A stretch of 64,000 nucleotides of DNA from Massilia sp. Root133. GTDB lineage: Bacteria; Pseudomonadota; Gammaproteobacteria; Burkholderiales; Burkholderiaceae_D. Shown here one piece after another: positions 16,106 to 25,023 of the stretch. The stretch spans positions 314,978 to 378,977 of the forward strand of contig NZ_LMEW01000001.1 of the NCBI RefSeq assembly GCF_001426525.1, read 5' to 3'. The notes under the pieces are model-generated. The model was given only the letters and a program-made list of their open reading frames with translations. It did not search any database and was not told the origin of the DNA. The translations under genes were made by a program, and so were the position numbers. Within the stretch, counting starts at the first letter, position 1. Every line of letters starts with the position of its first letter.

Positions 16106-17839
16106 TTATTCGTTCGTGCAGCCGAGCACTTCTTCGAGACTGGTGAGGCCTTGTTTCACTTTCAGCAGGCCGGAGCGGCGCAGCGAGTTCACGCCCTCGG
16201 CCTCGGCCTGGGCGGCGATCTGCATCGCGTTGCCGTGCCCAAGAATCAACGCTTCGATCGCGGGCGTGATCGGCATGATCTGGTAGATGCCCACGCGGCC
16301 CTTGTAGCCGGAGCCCAGGCAGCGCTCGCAGCCGACGGGGCCGTAGGGCTTCCAGTCGCCGTCGAAGTCGGTGTCGCGGAAGCCTGCGGCCTTCAGCGTG
16401 TCGCGGCCGATGTCGAGCGGCTGCTTGCACGTGCACAGGCGGCGCGCGAGGCGTTGCGCGGTGATCAGGATGACGGACGAGGCGATGTTGAACGGCGCCA
16501 CGCCCATGTTCATCAGGCGCGTCAAGGTCGACGGCGCATCGTTCGTGTGCAGCGTGGAAAACACCATGTGGCCCGTCTGCGCCGCCTTGATCGCGATGTC
16601 GGCCGTTTCCAGGTCGCGGATCTCGCCGACCATGATGATGTCCGGATCCTGGCGCAGGAAGGCTTTCAGCGCGACGGGGAACGTGAGGCCCGCCCTTTCG
16701 TTGACGTTGACCTGGTTCACGCCGGGCAGGTTGATCTCGGCCGGGTCTTCCGCCGTGGAGATATTGATCCCTGGCTTGTTCAACAGGTTCAGGCAGCTGT
16801 ACAGCGACACGGTTTTGCCCGAACCCGTCGGGCCCGTTACGAGCACCATGCCGTACGGACGCGTGATGGCGTCGATCAGCAACGCTTTCTGGTCGGGGTC
16901 GTAGCCGAGCGCGTCGATGCCCATCTGGGCCTGCGTCGCGTCGAGGATACGCATGACCGTTTTTTCGCCGAACAGGGTCGGCAAGGTGCTGACGCGGAAA
17001 TCGATCGTCTTCGTGGGCGACAGCACGAGGCGCATGCGGCCGTCCTGCGGCACGCGCTTTTCCGAGATGTCGAGCTTGGCCAGCACCTTGATGCGCGAGA
17101 CGAGCTTGTCGCGGATCGACAGCGGCGGGGCGAGATGGTCGCGCAGCACGCCGTCCACGCGCAGGCGGATGCGGTACTGCTTTTCGTAGGGCTCGAAGTG
17201 GATGTCCGACGCGCCCAAGGTAATTGCATCCATCAGCACCTTGTTGAGGAAGCGCACGATGGGCGCGTCCTCGACTTCCGCCGCGGCGGCTGCCGCTTCC
17301 GCCGCCTGCGTCTGCGGTTCTTCGTCGGCGAATTCGATGTCGCCTTCCTCGCCGGCCAGCTCGCTCAAGTCCTGTTCGGCGCTCTTGGCGATGTTCGCCA
17401 GCAGCGCCAGCAGGGTGTCGTGCGCGACGATCACCGGTTCGACGGTCGATTCGCTCTGGAACTTGATCTGGTCGAGGGCCTGCGTATTCGTCGGGTCGGA
17501 CACCGCCACCGACAATTTGTTGCCCCTGCGTGCCAGCGCGACGACGCGCTGGGCCTGCATCAGCTTCGGGTCGATCGCGTTGACGGGCAGGGCGTCGTGG
17601 CTGAACGTGCCCAGGTCGAACAGGGGATAGCCGAAGGTCTCGGCGCAGAAGACTGCCAGGGATTTCGCATCGATGGAGCTGCTGCCGAGCAAGGTGTCGA
17701 TGAAACCGGCCTTGTCGGCGGACGCCTTCTTTTGCAAGGTGTCCGCTTGAGGCAAGGTCAGCCGTCCGGCCTGCACCAGGGCACGCGCCAGCCCGGGCAA
17801 CGCCGTGCCGGGGGTGGTGTTGGGAAGGACTGCTGCCAT
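16106..17839 (-). CDS. pilB: Type IV pilus assembly ATPase PilB
   Basis: PilB is the hexameric cytosolic ATPase that drives pilus extension. The 577-residue protein has an N-terminal MshEN/GspE-N domain (about 35-170), an acidic linker, and the GspE ATPase domain. Walker A GPTGSGKT lies near residue 336 and Walker B-like IIMVGEIRD near 400. A tetracysteine zinc site (CTCK near 470, CERC near 505) completes the set. The start at 17839 (MAAVLPN) gives the normal N-terminus, although no good ribosome binding site precedes it. A longer in-frame form to 17932 is less likely. It is co-directional with pilC. Confidence 0.96.
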   Translation of the reverse strand: MAAVLPNTTPGTALPGLARALVQAGRLTLPQADTLQKKASADKAGFIDTLLGSSSIDAKSLAVFCAETFGYPLFDLGTFSHDALPVNAIDPKLMQAQRVVALARRGNKLSVAVSDPTNTQALDQIKFQSESTVEPVIVAHDTLLALLANIAKSAEQDLSELAGEEGDIEFADEEPQTQAAEAAAAAAEVEDAPIVRFLNKVLMDAITLGASDIHFEPYEKQYRIRLRVDGVLRDHLAPPLSIRDKLVSRIKVLAKLDISEKRVPQDGRMRLVLSPTKTIDFRVSTLPTLFGEKTVMRILDATQAQMGIDALGYDPDQKALLIDAITRPYGMVLVTGPTGSGKTVSLYSCLNLLNKPGINISTAEDPAEINLPGVNQVNVNERAGLTFPVALKAFLRQDPDIIMVGEIRDLETADIAIKAAQTGHMVFSTLHTNDAPSTLTRLMNMGVAPFNIASSVILITAQRLARRLCTCKQPLDIGRDTLKAAGFRDTDFDGDWKPYGPVGCERCLGSGYKGRVGIYQIMPITPAIEALILGHGNAMQIAAQAEAEGVNSLRRSGLLKVKQGLTSLEEVLGCTNE

Positions 17840-18086
17840 ATGGTCAGGTTTGGAAGGACGACAGGAAGCCGGGCAGGATGGACGGCCCCGGCGGATCGTC
17901 TCGATGATGCCCGTAGGCATCAAAACGGTCAAGACTTTGTCGTAGTGAAAGATGCGTGCATACCACGTGGATGAAATGGCATGTAACCGGCTCGCAATGT
18001 CGTGTGAACAACATCGTTATTCCTCGTGCAAGAACAAGGGCTTACCGCCGGATCGTGTCCGGCGGCGCTCGGCCGGTGAAGCCCGG

Positions 18087-19394
18087 TCAGGCTGCCAGCC
18101 AGCGTTTGACCGCGACCGGCCGCAACAGTTTCACGACCTTGATGGCCTGGTTCTGCACCTGCACGACTTCGATCACGCAGTTGCCGATCCTGAGGGCGAT
18201 GGGGAATTCCGGAATCTCCTGCAACTGTTCCAGCAGCAGGCCGTTGACGGTCTTCGGGCCGTCGAGGGGCAGGTCGAGGCCCAGCTTCTTGTTGATGTCG
18301 CGCAGCGGCGTCGTGCCTTCCAGCAGGACCTCGCCCTGGGCATTCCACGCCATCGCATCGCTGCGGGCGGCGCCCGGCGTCGAGGTCGTGAAGTCGCCGA
18401 TCATTTCCTCGATGATGTCTTCCAGTGTCACCAGGCCCTGGACCTCGCCATATTCGTCCACGATGATGCCCAGGCGCTCCTTGTTTTCCTGGAAATACTG
18501 GAGCTGTGTGAAGACGCCCGTGTCCTGCGGAATGAAGTAGGGCTCCGTCAACAGTTCGCGGAAGTGGTCGATCGTGAGGTCGTCTTCCTCGTTCAACAGC
18601 GCGACGGCCTTGCGCACGTGCAAGATGCCGACGATGCGGTTGATCTCGCCCTCGTACACGGGCAGCTTGTTGTGGTAGCAGGTGGTCAACTCGGCCTTGA
18701 GGTCGTCGACCGGCAGCGCGAGGTTCAGCGCTTCGATCTGGCTGCGCGGCGTCATGATGTCTTCGACCGAGATCTTTTCCAGTTCGAACAGGTTCAGCAG
18801 GATGCTCTTGTGCTTTTGCGGGATGTAGCTGCCCGCTTCCAGCACGACGGAGCGCAATTCCTCCGGCGACAGTCTCTGCTGGGCATCCGCATGCCCCACG
18901 CCCACGCCGCGGATGCGCAGCACGCGCAGCAGGCCATTGACGAACAGGTTGACGAACCAGATCGCCGGCTTCGCGACCTTCATCAGCGCACGCAACACAT
19001 AGCTGGACCCGAGCGAGATGCGCTCCGGGTACGTGGCGCCGATGATCTTCGGAGAGATCTCCGCGAACACGATCAGCAGGAACGCGACGACGGCCGTGGC
19101 GATCGTGATCACGCTTTCCTCGTGGCCGAAGAACAGGATGGCGATCGCGGTGACGAGCGCCGTCGCCATCGCATTGATCAGCGTGTTCGCGATGAGGACC
19201 AGGGACAGCAGCTTGTCCGTGCGGTCCAGCAGCCACAGCGTGGTGATGGCGGCGCGGTTGCCCCGCTTCGCGAGATGGCGCAGGCGATATTTGTTGGCCG
19301 CCATCAGGGCGGTTTCCGCCATCGCGAAGAAGGCCGAACAGAGGATCAGGAGGGCGAGTGCGAGAATGAGCACCCAAAGTGGTACGGTTTCCAA
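18087..19394 (-). CDS. HlyC/CorC family membrane protein (DUF21-CBS-CorC_HlyC)
   Basis: This 435-residue protein has a DUF21 membrane domain of about four helices (residues 1-190, with AFFAMAETALMAANK). It is followed by a CBS pair (about 205-335, DIMTPRSQI and GIIVDEYGEVQGLVTLEDIIEE) and a C-terminal CorC/HlyC domain. Related proteins (YfjD, MpfA) are linked to Mg2+/Co2+ export. Translation appears to start at TTG (19392-19394), which gives the METVPLWVL start seen in relatives. The gene lies upstream of pilB in the same direction, with 247 bases between; this neighbour is usual in Oxalobacteraceae. Confidence 0.92.
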   Translation of the reverse strand: METVPLWVLILALALLILCSAFFAMAETALMAANKYRLRHLAKRGNRAAITTLWLLDRTDKLLSLVLIANTLINAMATALVTAIAILFFGHEESVITIATAVVAFLLIVFAEISPKIIGATYPERISLGSSYVLRALMKVAKPAIWFVNLFVNGLLRVLRIRGVGVGHADAQQRLSPEELRSVVLEAGSYIPQKHKSILLNLFELEKISVEDIMTPRSQIEALNLALPVDDLKAELTTCYHNKLPVYEGEINRIVGILHVRKAVALLNEEDDLTIDHFRELLTEPYFIPQDTGVFTQLQYFQENKERLGIIVDEYGEVQGLVTLEDIIEEMIGDFTTSTPGAARSDAMAWNAQGEVLLEGTTPLRDINKKLGLDLPLDGPKTVNGLLLEQLQEIPEFPIALRIGNCVIEVVQVQNQAIKVVKLLRPVAVKRWLAA

Positions 19395-19480
19395 GGATCA
19401 CCGTGAAGAATCGTCGGGAATCTGGCGAGGCCAGCGCAGAGGCCGATTCTAAGACAAGGGGAGGGGGCTTGCAAGTTTGG

Positions 19481-20296
19481 CTAGGGAGGCGCGGTGCCCG
19501 GGTTCAGGCTGTCGACCATCGAACTCGGGATCAGGATGGTGGCGCCCCGCTCCTTCGTCGTTTCATAGATGATGTTCATCGCCCGCAGCTGCAGGGCCGC
19601 CGGATGGCCGGCATACATGTCGGCCGCTTCCACGAATTTCCCGGCGATGGCGGCCTCGGCGGAACCGAGGATGACGCGGGCCTGCTTCTCGCGTTCCGCC
19701 TGGGCCTGGCGCGACATCGCATCCTGCAGCACGACGGGAATGGCGACGTCGCGGATCTCCACCGAACCGACGGAGATCCCCCACGGCGCCGTCTTCCGGC
19801 CGATCGATTCCTTCAGTTGCGCGTCCGCCTCCTTGCGCTCGGACAGCAGCGCCGTCAGCATCGACATGCCGATCATTTCTCGCAGCGACGTCTGCGCGAC
19901 CCGGTCGATCGCCTCGCGGTAGTTGGTGATCGCCAGCGCGGCCTTCTCCGCATCGTGCACGTGCCAGAAAATGATGGCGTCGACGTTGACCGGCACCGTA
20001 TCCTTGGTCAGCGCCTGCTCGGCGTTGAAGGCCGTCGTCTGGATGCGCACGTCGATGACGGCGATCACGTTGTCGATGACCGGCACGATCGCGAACAGGC
20101 CGGCGCCCTTGACGCCATGGAGCTTCCCCAGCCTCAGGATGACGAATTTTTGCCACGTGTTCGCCATCTTCAGCGAGAACGCGATGATCACGGCCAGCGC
20201 GACGAACAGCAACCCGGGCAGCGGATTGACCCACCAGGTCAGGGCGATGCCGATGCCCAGGCTGACGGCGACCAGGAACGATGTGACCGGATTCAT
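19481..20296 (-). CDS. Slipin-family (SPFH/band 7/stomatin-like) membrane protein
   Basis: The 271-residue protein has two N-terminal hydrophobic segments (about 5-25 and 28-48) and then the SPFH domain (about 55-215). That domain starts WQKFVILRLGKLHGVKGAGLF and includes VDAIIFWHV and REMIGMSMLTALLSERKE. A coiled region with EREKQARVILGSAEA follows, typical of the slipin branch. Such proteins oligomerise at membrane microdomains and often partner with NfeD, which is not seen here. The ATG at 20296 lies 4 bases after the stop of the stress-type gene, so the two form an operon. Confidence 0.9.
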   Translation of the reverse strand: MNPVTSFLVAVSLGIGIALTWWVNPLPGLLFVALAVIIAFSLKMANTWQKFVILRLGKLHGVKGAGLFAIVPVIDNVIAVIDVRIQTTAFNAEQALTKDTVPVNVDAIIFWHVHDAEKAALAITNYREAIDRVAQTSLREMIGMSMLTALLSERKEADAQLKESIGRKTAPWGISVGSVEIRDVAIPVVLQDAMSRQAQAEREKQARVILGSAEAAIAGKFVEAADMYAGHPAALQLRAMNIIYETTKERGATILIPSSMVDSLNPGTAPP

Positions 20297-20300
20297 GATG

Positions 20301-20984
20301 TCAGTGATGCATCCGTTCCCAGCCATGGCGCATGGCCAGCTTGACCTTGTCCCAGGCGGACGCCTCGCTGCCGGCGTGTCGGTATTCCCACTCGCGCTTC
20401 AGCGCGGGCTCGACGTCTTCCCAGGCCTGGTCGGACTGCGGCGCCTGGGCGCCGGCAGGCGCGGCCCACGTGGCGTCCTCGTCCGGGTTGTCCCACCGCG
20501 CGATACTGCCCATCGTCTCCTTGAACGTGTTGCCGGCGGGCGGAGCGTCGGCGTCCTGGGTGCCGAAATAATGGCTGTCTTCGTGCGGATGGTGCTGCAG
20601 GGCGCCCGGCGCGGTGCCCGGCGGGTAGTCGCGGCGCGGCGCGACGGTCCCGGTCCAGGCGGCGGGATCGCCCTCGTCGGGGATGTCTTCGACGCCGGTC
20701 GGGCGGTACTGCCCCATGATGCCGGTGGCGCGCGCGGCTTCCGGATCGGTTCCCGTCGTGAGCGTGACGATGTGGCGTTCGCGCGTGTCGGCCGGCAGCG
20801 CGTGCCGGTGGTACAAGGTGCCGAGCAGCCGCGCGGCGGTATGCCGGAGCGAGGTGTCCGGTTCCGTCGTGCGCATGTTCGAGAGCGCCATGTCGGCGCG
20901 TGGGTAGCCCGATGCCAGCAATGCGTCCAGGGCGTGCTGGGCATCGCTGCGTTGGTCGAAGACGGCTTTCAAGGTGTGACGCAT
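20301..20984 (-). CDS. Stress-type protein with YflT-like N-terminal domain
   Basis: A 227-residue acidic soluble protein. The first ~35 residues (HTLKAVFDQRSDAQHALDAL, then GYPRADMALS) and HIVTLTTGTDPEA near 70 resemble the general-stress YflT/17M domain of small betaproteobacterial proteins. The last ~45 residues (WEDVEPALKREWEYRHAG, AWDKVKLAMRHGWERM) form a second conserved block. The middle is Pro/Asp-rich and disordered. The molecular role is unknown; relatives tend to be stress-induced. The ATG follows GGAGATCATC. It is the first gene of a two-gene unit with the slipin. Confidence 0.7.
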   Translation of the reverse strand: MRHTLKAVFDQRSDAQHALDALLASGYPRADMALSNMRTTEPDTSLRHTAARLLGTLYHRHALPADTRERHIVTLTTGTDPEAARATGIMGQYRPTGVEDIPDEGDPAAWTGTVAPRRDYPPGTAPGALQHHPHEDSHYFGTQDADAPPAGNTFKETMGSIARWDNPDEDATWAAPAGAQAPQSDQAWEDVEPALKREWEYRHAGSEASAWDKVKLAMRHGWERMHH

Positions 20985-21175
20985 GATGATCTCCCCGTTG
21001 TTTCATGGAGAGCGTCGTGCCGGCGAGTGGCCGCCGCTGGCGGCCGGGTTCCGTGCGTTGCCGTTGATTCCGCGCGACCAGGTCGGTCACTGCATGCAGT
21101 ACGGCGCTTGTGCTGACAGCATACGCCGAATCTGAACTGGATGTGCAATGTCCATCGCGAATTTCGCGTCGCCGT

Positions 21176-22735
21176 TCAGCCGCGCGCCAGCGCCAGCCGT
21201 GCCTGGCCCGCCGGCGCCCCCAGCGCGTGCCCGGCCGCCAGCTTGAACTGCGCCAGCGCGCCCGACAACTGCTCGGTCTGCTCCGCCAGCGATTCCGCCG
21301 CGGCCGACGCTTCCTCGACGAGCGCCGAGTTCTGCTGCGTCATCTGGTCCATGTCGTCGATCGCGCGGCCGATCTGTTCGATGCCTTCGGCCTGGCGCTG
21401 GCCCGCGACGCTGATCTCGGCCATGATGTCGTGCACCTTGCGCACGGAGGCGACGATCTGTTCCATCGTGGCGCCCGCTTCGTCGACGAGCGCGCTGCCC
21501 GCGTCGACCTTGGCGACGGAATCGCCGATCAATTGCTTGATCTCCTTGGCGGCGGCGGCCGAGCGCTGCGCCAGGTTGCGCACCTCGCCCGCGACGACGG
21601 CGAAGCCGCGGCCCTGTTCGCCGGCACGGGCCGCTTCCACCGCGGCGTTCAGCGCGAGGATATTCGTCTGGAAGGCGATGCCGTCGATCACGGAAATGAT
21701 TTCGACGATCTGCTTCGCGGACGCGTTGATGGCGCCCATGGTGGACACCACATTGCCGACCACTTCGCCGCCGCGGGTGGCGATGTCGGTGGCGGACACG
21801 ACGAGCGCGTTCGCCTGGTTCGTGTTGGCCGCGTTCGTGCGGACCGTATCGGTCAGCGATTCGACGGCGCGCGTCGTGTGCTCCAGGCTGCCGGCCTGCG
21901 ATTCCGTGCGGCTGGCCAGGTCGGCGTTGCCGCGGGCGATCTCGGCGCTGGCTGTGGCGATGGTCTCGGCCGACGTCTTGATGCCGGACACCATCGTCGC
22001 CAGGCGCGTGCGCATTTCCTGCAGCGCGGCGAGCAGGCTGTGCTGGTCGCCGGCGTCGAGGCGGATGTCCATCGACAGGTCGCCGGCCGCAACAAGCCGC
22101 GTGATCTCGCGCGCGTACTCCGGCTCGCCGCCCAGCTGCTGCCAGATGGTGCGGATGACGAACCACGACACGCCGATCAGCGTGGCGATCACGATCAAGG
22201 CGGTGACGATGGTGACGGACAGCACGCGGCGCACGCTCGAGCTGCTGCGCGCGATGCCGTCCTTGAAATTCTGCTGGGCCTGGTCGTTGAGCTTGGCGAC
22301 ATCGGCATTGAGCACGGTCAGCGCGCCCTGCATGCGCTGCACGGTCGCCTGCGGATCGCCCTGCTCGAGTTCGAGCATGATTTTGGCGGCAGAGACGGCC
22401 GGCGCATAGTAGTCCTCGAATTCCTTCGCGAGGCGCTTGCCGGCGGCATCCATGCCTGGGGTCTTCGTCACGTCGGCCAGCTTGGCGCGGACCTTGTTGG
22501 CCTGGTCGCCGATCTGGGCGATGCGGGCCTTGTCGCCTTCGGAGACGGCATCGCGCAAGCCGTCGGTGATGCCCTGCAGGTCCGCCGTCAACGCCTTCGC
22601 CGTGCCCAGCGCCGGGTAATCCACCGCTTCGGTCGTGTGGATCGAGTCCAGGGCGCCGCTGGCGATGCTGGCGGAGACCGCCACGCCGAGGCCGAAGATG
22701 AGTTGCAGCAAAAATTGCGACAAGGAAAAACTCAC
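21176..22735 (-). CDS. Methyl-accepting chemotaxis protein
   Basis: This 519-residue transmembrane chemoreceptor has TM1 at about residues 9-27, a periplasmic four-helix-type sensor at about 30-165, TM2 at about 171-196, HAMP at about 197-250 and a cytoplasmic signalling hairpin. The hairpin tip carries the conserved [20 protein letters not shown] and [18 protein letters not shown] at about 350-392. It lacks the C-terminal NWETF CheR-docking pentapeptide. The start is GTG (22733-22735) with only a weak AGAG upstream. The ligand cannot be told. It is not next to che or flagellar genes. Confidence 0.95.
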   Translation of the reverse strand: MSFSLSQFLLQLIFGLGVAVSASIASGALDSIHTTEAVDYPALGTAKALTADLQGITDGLRDAVSEGDKARIAQIGDQANKVRAKLADVTKTPGMDAAGKRLAKEFEDYYAPAVSAAKIMLELEQGDPQATVQRMQGALTVLNADVAKLNDQAQQNFKDGIARSSSSVRRVLSVTIVTALIVIATLIGVSWFVIRTIWQQLGGEPEYAREITRLVAAGDLSMDIRLDAGDQHSLLAALQEMRTRLATMVSGIKTSAETIATASAEIARGNADLASRTESQAGSLEHTTRAVESLTDTVRTNAANTNQANALVVSATDIATRGGEVVGNVVSTMGAINASAKQIVEIISVIDGIAFQTNILALNAAVEAARAGEQGRGFAVVAGEVRNLAQRSAAAAKEIKQLIGDSVAKVDAGSALVDEAGATMEQIVASVRKVHDIMAEISVAGQRQAEGIEQIGRAIDDMDQMTQQNSALVEEASAAAESLAEQTEQLSGALAQFKLAAGHALGAPAGQARLALARG

Positions 22736-22818
22736 GAATAAGTTTCTCTATTCAATTGTGACCGCTATCTTTGTTGTGCAGATCAGACAGCGCGCCCTGT
22801 CAGAATTGGATGATGTAT

Positions 22819-23376
22819 TTAATTCCACCAATGCGTCGTCGTGCCCGCTTCCGGCAGGCGCGCCTGCCGTGCCGCCTGGACGATGCCCGCCTCGACCGCC
22901 TGTTCGGCCGTGTAGATGCGGGCGCCGCCCGTCAGATAGGAGCGGATGTCGTGGGCGCCGGGTGCGCCGCGGGTGGCGTCTTCGTAGATGGCGGCATAGC
23001 GCTCGGCGTCGAAGTCGAGGCAGTCGCGCCATTCGGAGATGCGGGCGTGGTCCGCCGCGACGAGGTTGCCGAAGCCCCAGTGCAGCGGGTGGATGAGGAA
23101 ACGCGTGCCGGGGCAGGCATAGCGTTGCTGCCCGGCCAGGAAGATGGCGACGCCGACGGACTCCACGCTGCCCACGTTCCACGTCGTGAGCGGCAGCGGC
23201 AACGATTTCAGGAAGTAGTACAAGGCGAAGCCGGCCGTCATGTTGCCGCCTTCGGTCGACATGTGCAGCTCGATCTCCGTCGCACCGCTTTGCAGTGCCT
23301 GCAAGCAAAGGTTGCGCACGGTACAGGCGGAATTTGCGTTGATCGGTCCGATGAAATGTACGATGTGCAAAGCCAT
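22819..23376 (-). CDS. ClpP-like serine protease (S14/crotonase fold)
   Basis: The 185-residue protein has a ClpP-type fold. It opens with HIVHFIGPINANSA, and the strand-turn ELHMSTEGGNMTAGFALY corresponds to the ClpP substrate-cleft motif. VGSVESVGVAIFLAG carries the probable nucleophile serine and RFLIHPLHWGFGN the probable catalytic histidine. This matches the stand-alone branch whose active-site motif is GNVxS and not the housekeeping GMAAS, so it is not the main ClpP. Partner chaperone and substrate are unknown. The ATG follows GGAGGCGTC. It is divergent from xdhA. Confidence 0.8.
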   Translation of the reverse strand: MALHIVHFIGPINANSACTVRNLCLQALQSGATEIELHMSTEGGNMTAGFALYYFLKSLPLPLTTWNVGSVESVGVAIFLAGQQRYACPGTRFLIHPLHWGFGNLVAADHARISEWRDCLDFDAERYAAIYEDATRGAPGAHDIRSYLTGGARIYTAEQAVEAGIVQAARQARLPEAGTTTHWWN

Positions 23377-23431
23377 GACGCCTCCATTGACGGCTCAAGC
23401 ATAGCAAGTTTCACAAGCTCACGTCGCGCTA

Positions 23432-23452
23432 TTGAAAATATCTGATATTCAA
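23432..23452. promoter_or_regulatory. AT-rich dyad between ClpP-like and xdhA genes (candidate operator)
   Basis: The region TTGAAAATATCTGATATTCAA contains the perfect dyad ATATC-T-GATAT with near-symmetric TTGAA/TTCAA flanks. It stands out from the GC-rich surroundings. It lies about 90 bases before xdhA and 55 bases before the divergent gene, so it could serve either promoter. Confidence 0.4.
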
Positions 23453-23543
23453 AATCGGTATTCCAATATATCCAGCCTGACCCCCGGTGCTACTCTTGCA
23501 TCCAGTTAGTCATAATTTTCACAAGATCCTTTCTGAGGCGATG

Positions 23544-25013
23544 ATGTCCACACCGATCCGATTTTTCTACCGCGGCGCCGTCCATGAAGTGAACGACGTC
23601 GCGCCGACGCAGACCATCCTGCAGCACCTGCGCGAGGACCTGCACTGCACCGGCACCAAGGAAGGCTGCGCCGAGGGCGACTGCGGTGCCTGCACCGTCG
23701 TCGTCGGATCGCTGGAGAACGGCGAACTGCAGATGCGCTCCGTGAATTCCTGCATCCAGTTCACGCCCACCCTGGACGGCAAGGCCCTGTTCACCGTCGA
23801 AGACCTGGCGCAGCAGGATGGCAACCTGCACCCCGTGCAGCAGGCCCTCGTCGAATGCCACGGCTCGCAATGCGGCTTCTGCACGCCGGGTTTTGCGATG
23901 TCGCTGTGGGGCATGTACCTGAAACAGGAAGGCCGCGAGCCGAGCCGCTGCGAGATCGACGACGCCCTGTCCGGCAATCTGTGCCGCTGCACGGGCTACC
24001 GTCCCATCATCGACGCGGCCAAGCGCATGGTCACCTTGCCGCGCGTCGATTTCGACCGCGCCGCCGTCACCGAACAACTGCAGGCGCTGCAGCGCGACGC
24101 GGGCGCCACCTACGAGTACGACGGCCAGACCTTCCACGCCCCGCGCACCCTCGATGAACTGGTCGCCGTGCGCGCCGCGCATCCGAAGGCGACGATCCTC
24201 GCCGGCTCGACCGACGTCGGCCTGTGGGTCACGAAGCAGATGCGCGACCTGACCGACGTGATCTACCTGGGCCACGTGGCCGAACTGAAGACCGTGCGCG
24301 AGCAGGACGGTTTCATCGAGATCGGCGCCGGCGTCTCCCTCGAGGATGCGTACGCCGCCATCTGCAAGCATTACGAGGCGGCGCTGGGCGAATTGTGGCA
24401 GCGCTTCGCGTCGCTCCCGATCCGCAACGCGGGCACGCTGGGCGGCAACGTGGCGAACGGCTCGCCGATCGGCGATTCGATGCCGTGGCTGATCGCCATC
24501 GGCAGCGAACTGGTGCTGCGCGGCCCGGACGGGGAGCGCACCATGCCGCTCGAGAACTTCTACCTCGGCTACCAGGTCAAGGACTGGCGCGACGGCGAGT
24601 TCGTGCAGGCCGTGCGCGTGCCGCTGCCGCGTCCGAATGTCGCGTTCCGCACCTATAAACTGGCCAAGCGCTTCGACCAGGACATCTCGGCCGTGTGCGC
24701 CGCCTTCGCTTTCACGCTGGCAGACGGCATCGTGGTCGAGGCCCGCATCGCCTACGGCGGCATGGCCGCGACGCCGAAGCGCGCCGCGCAGGCGGAAGGC
24801 CTGCTGAACGGCCGCGCGTGGGACGAAGCTGCCGTGACGGAAGCGATGGCCGCGCTGGCGCAAGACTACGCACCGCTGTCCGACATGCGCGCATCGAGCG
24901 CCTACCGCATGAAGACGGCGCAGAACCTGCTGCGCCGCTACTGGCTCGAAACGCGCAAGGACAACCCCCTGCCGCCGAACGCGGTCAACCCGTTCGCGAC
25001 CGCATTGGCTTGA
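23544..25013 (+). CDS. xdhA: Xanthine dehydrogenase small subunit (2Fe-2S and FAD domains)
   Basis: XdhA carries electrons from the molybdenum site to NAD+ during oxidation of hypoxanthine and xanthine to urate in the cytosol. In 489 residues it has an N-terminal [2Fe-2S] ferredoxin domain with GCAEGDCGACTV and a second helical [2Fe-2S] domain with CGFCTPGF and GNLCRCTGYRPI (about 105-155). An FAD domain (about 185-480, with ILAGSTDVG and RNAGTLGGNVANGSPIGD) completes it. Two adjacent ATGs exist (23541 and 23544); the second sits at the better distance from GAGG. It is first in xdhA-xdhB-xdhC-guaD. Confidence 0.97.
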   Translation: MSTPIRFFYRGAVHEVNDVAPTQTILQHLREDLHCTGTKEGCAEGDCGACTVVVGSLENGELQMRSVNSCIQFTPTLDGKALFTVEDLAQQDGNLHPVQQALVECHGSQCGFCTPGFAMSLWGMYLKQEGREPSRCEIDDALSGNLCRCTGYRPIIDAAKRMVTLPRVDFDRAAVTEQLQALQRDAGATYEYDGQTFHAPRTLDELVAVRAAHPKATILAGSTDVGLWVTKQMRDLTDVIYLGHVAELKTVREQDGFIEIGAGVSLEDAYAAICKHYEAALGELWQRFASLPIRNAGTLGGNVANGSPIGDSMPWLIAIGSELVLRGPDGERTMPLENFYLGYQVKDWRDGEFVQAVRVPLPRPNVAFRTYKLAKRFDQDISAVCAAFAFTLADGIVVEARIAYGGMAATPKRAAQAEGLLNGRAWDEAAVTEAMAALAQDYAPLSDMRASSAYRMKTAQNLLRRYWLETRKDNPLPPNAVNPFATALA

Positions 25014-25023
25014 GGAGACACAC

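Noticed and set aside
14720..17974. A 1084-codon plus-strand reading frame opposite pilB and pilC
   Set aside because: It is the complement of two clearly conserved genes, is very rich in Arg/His/Asp/Gly as expected of a GC-skewed shadow frame, and shows no known domain.
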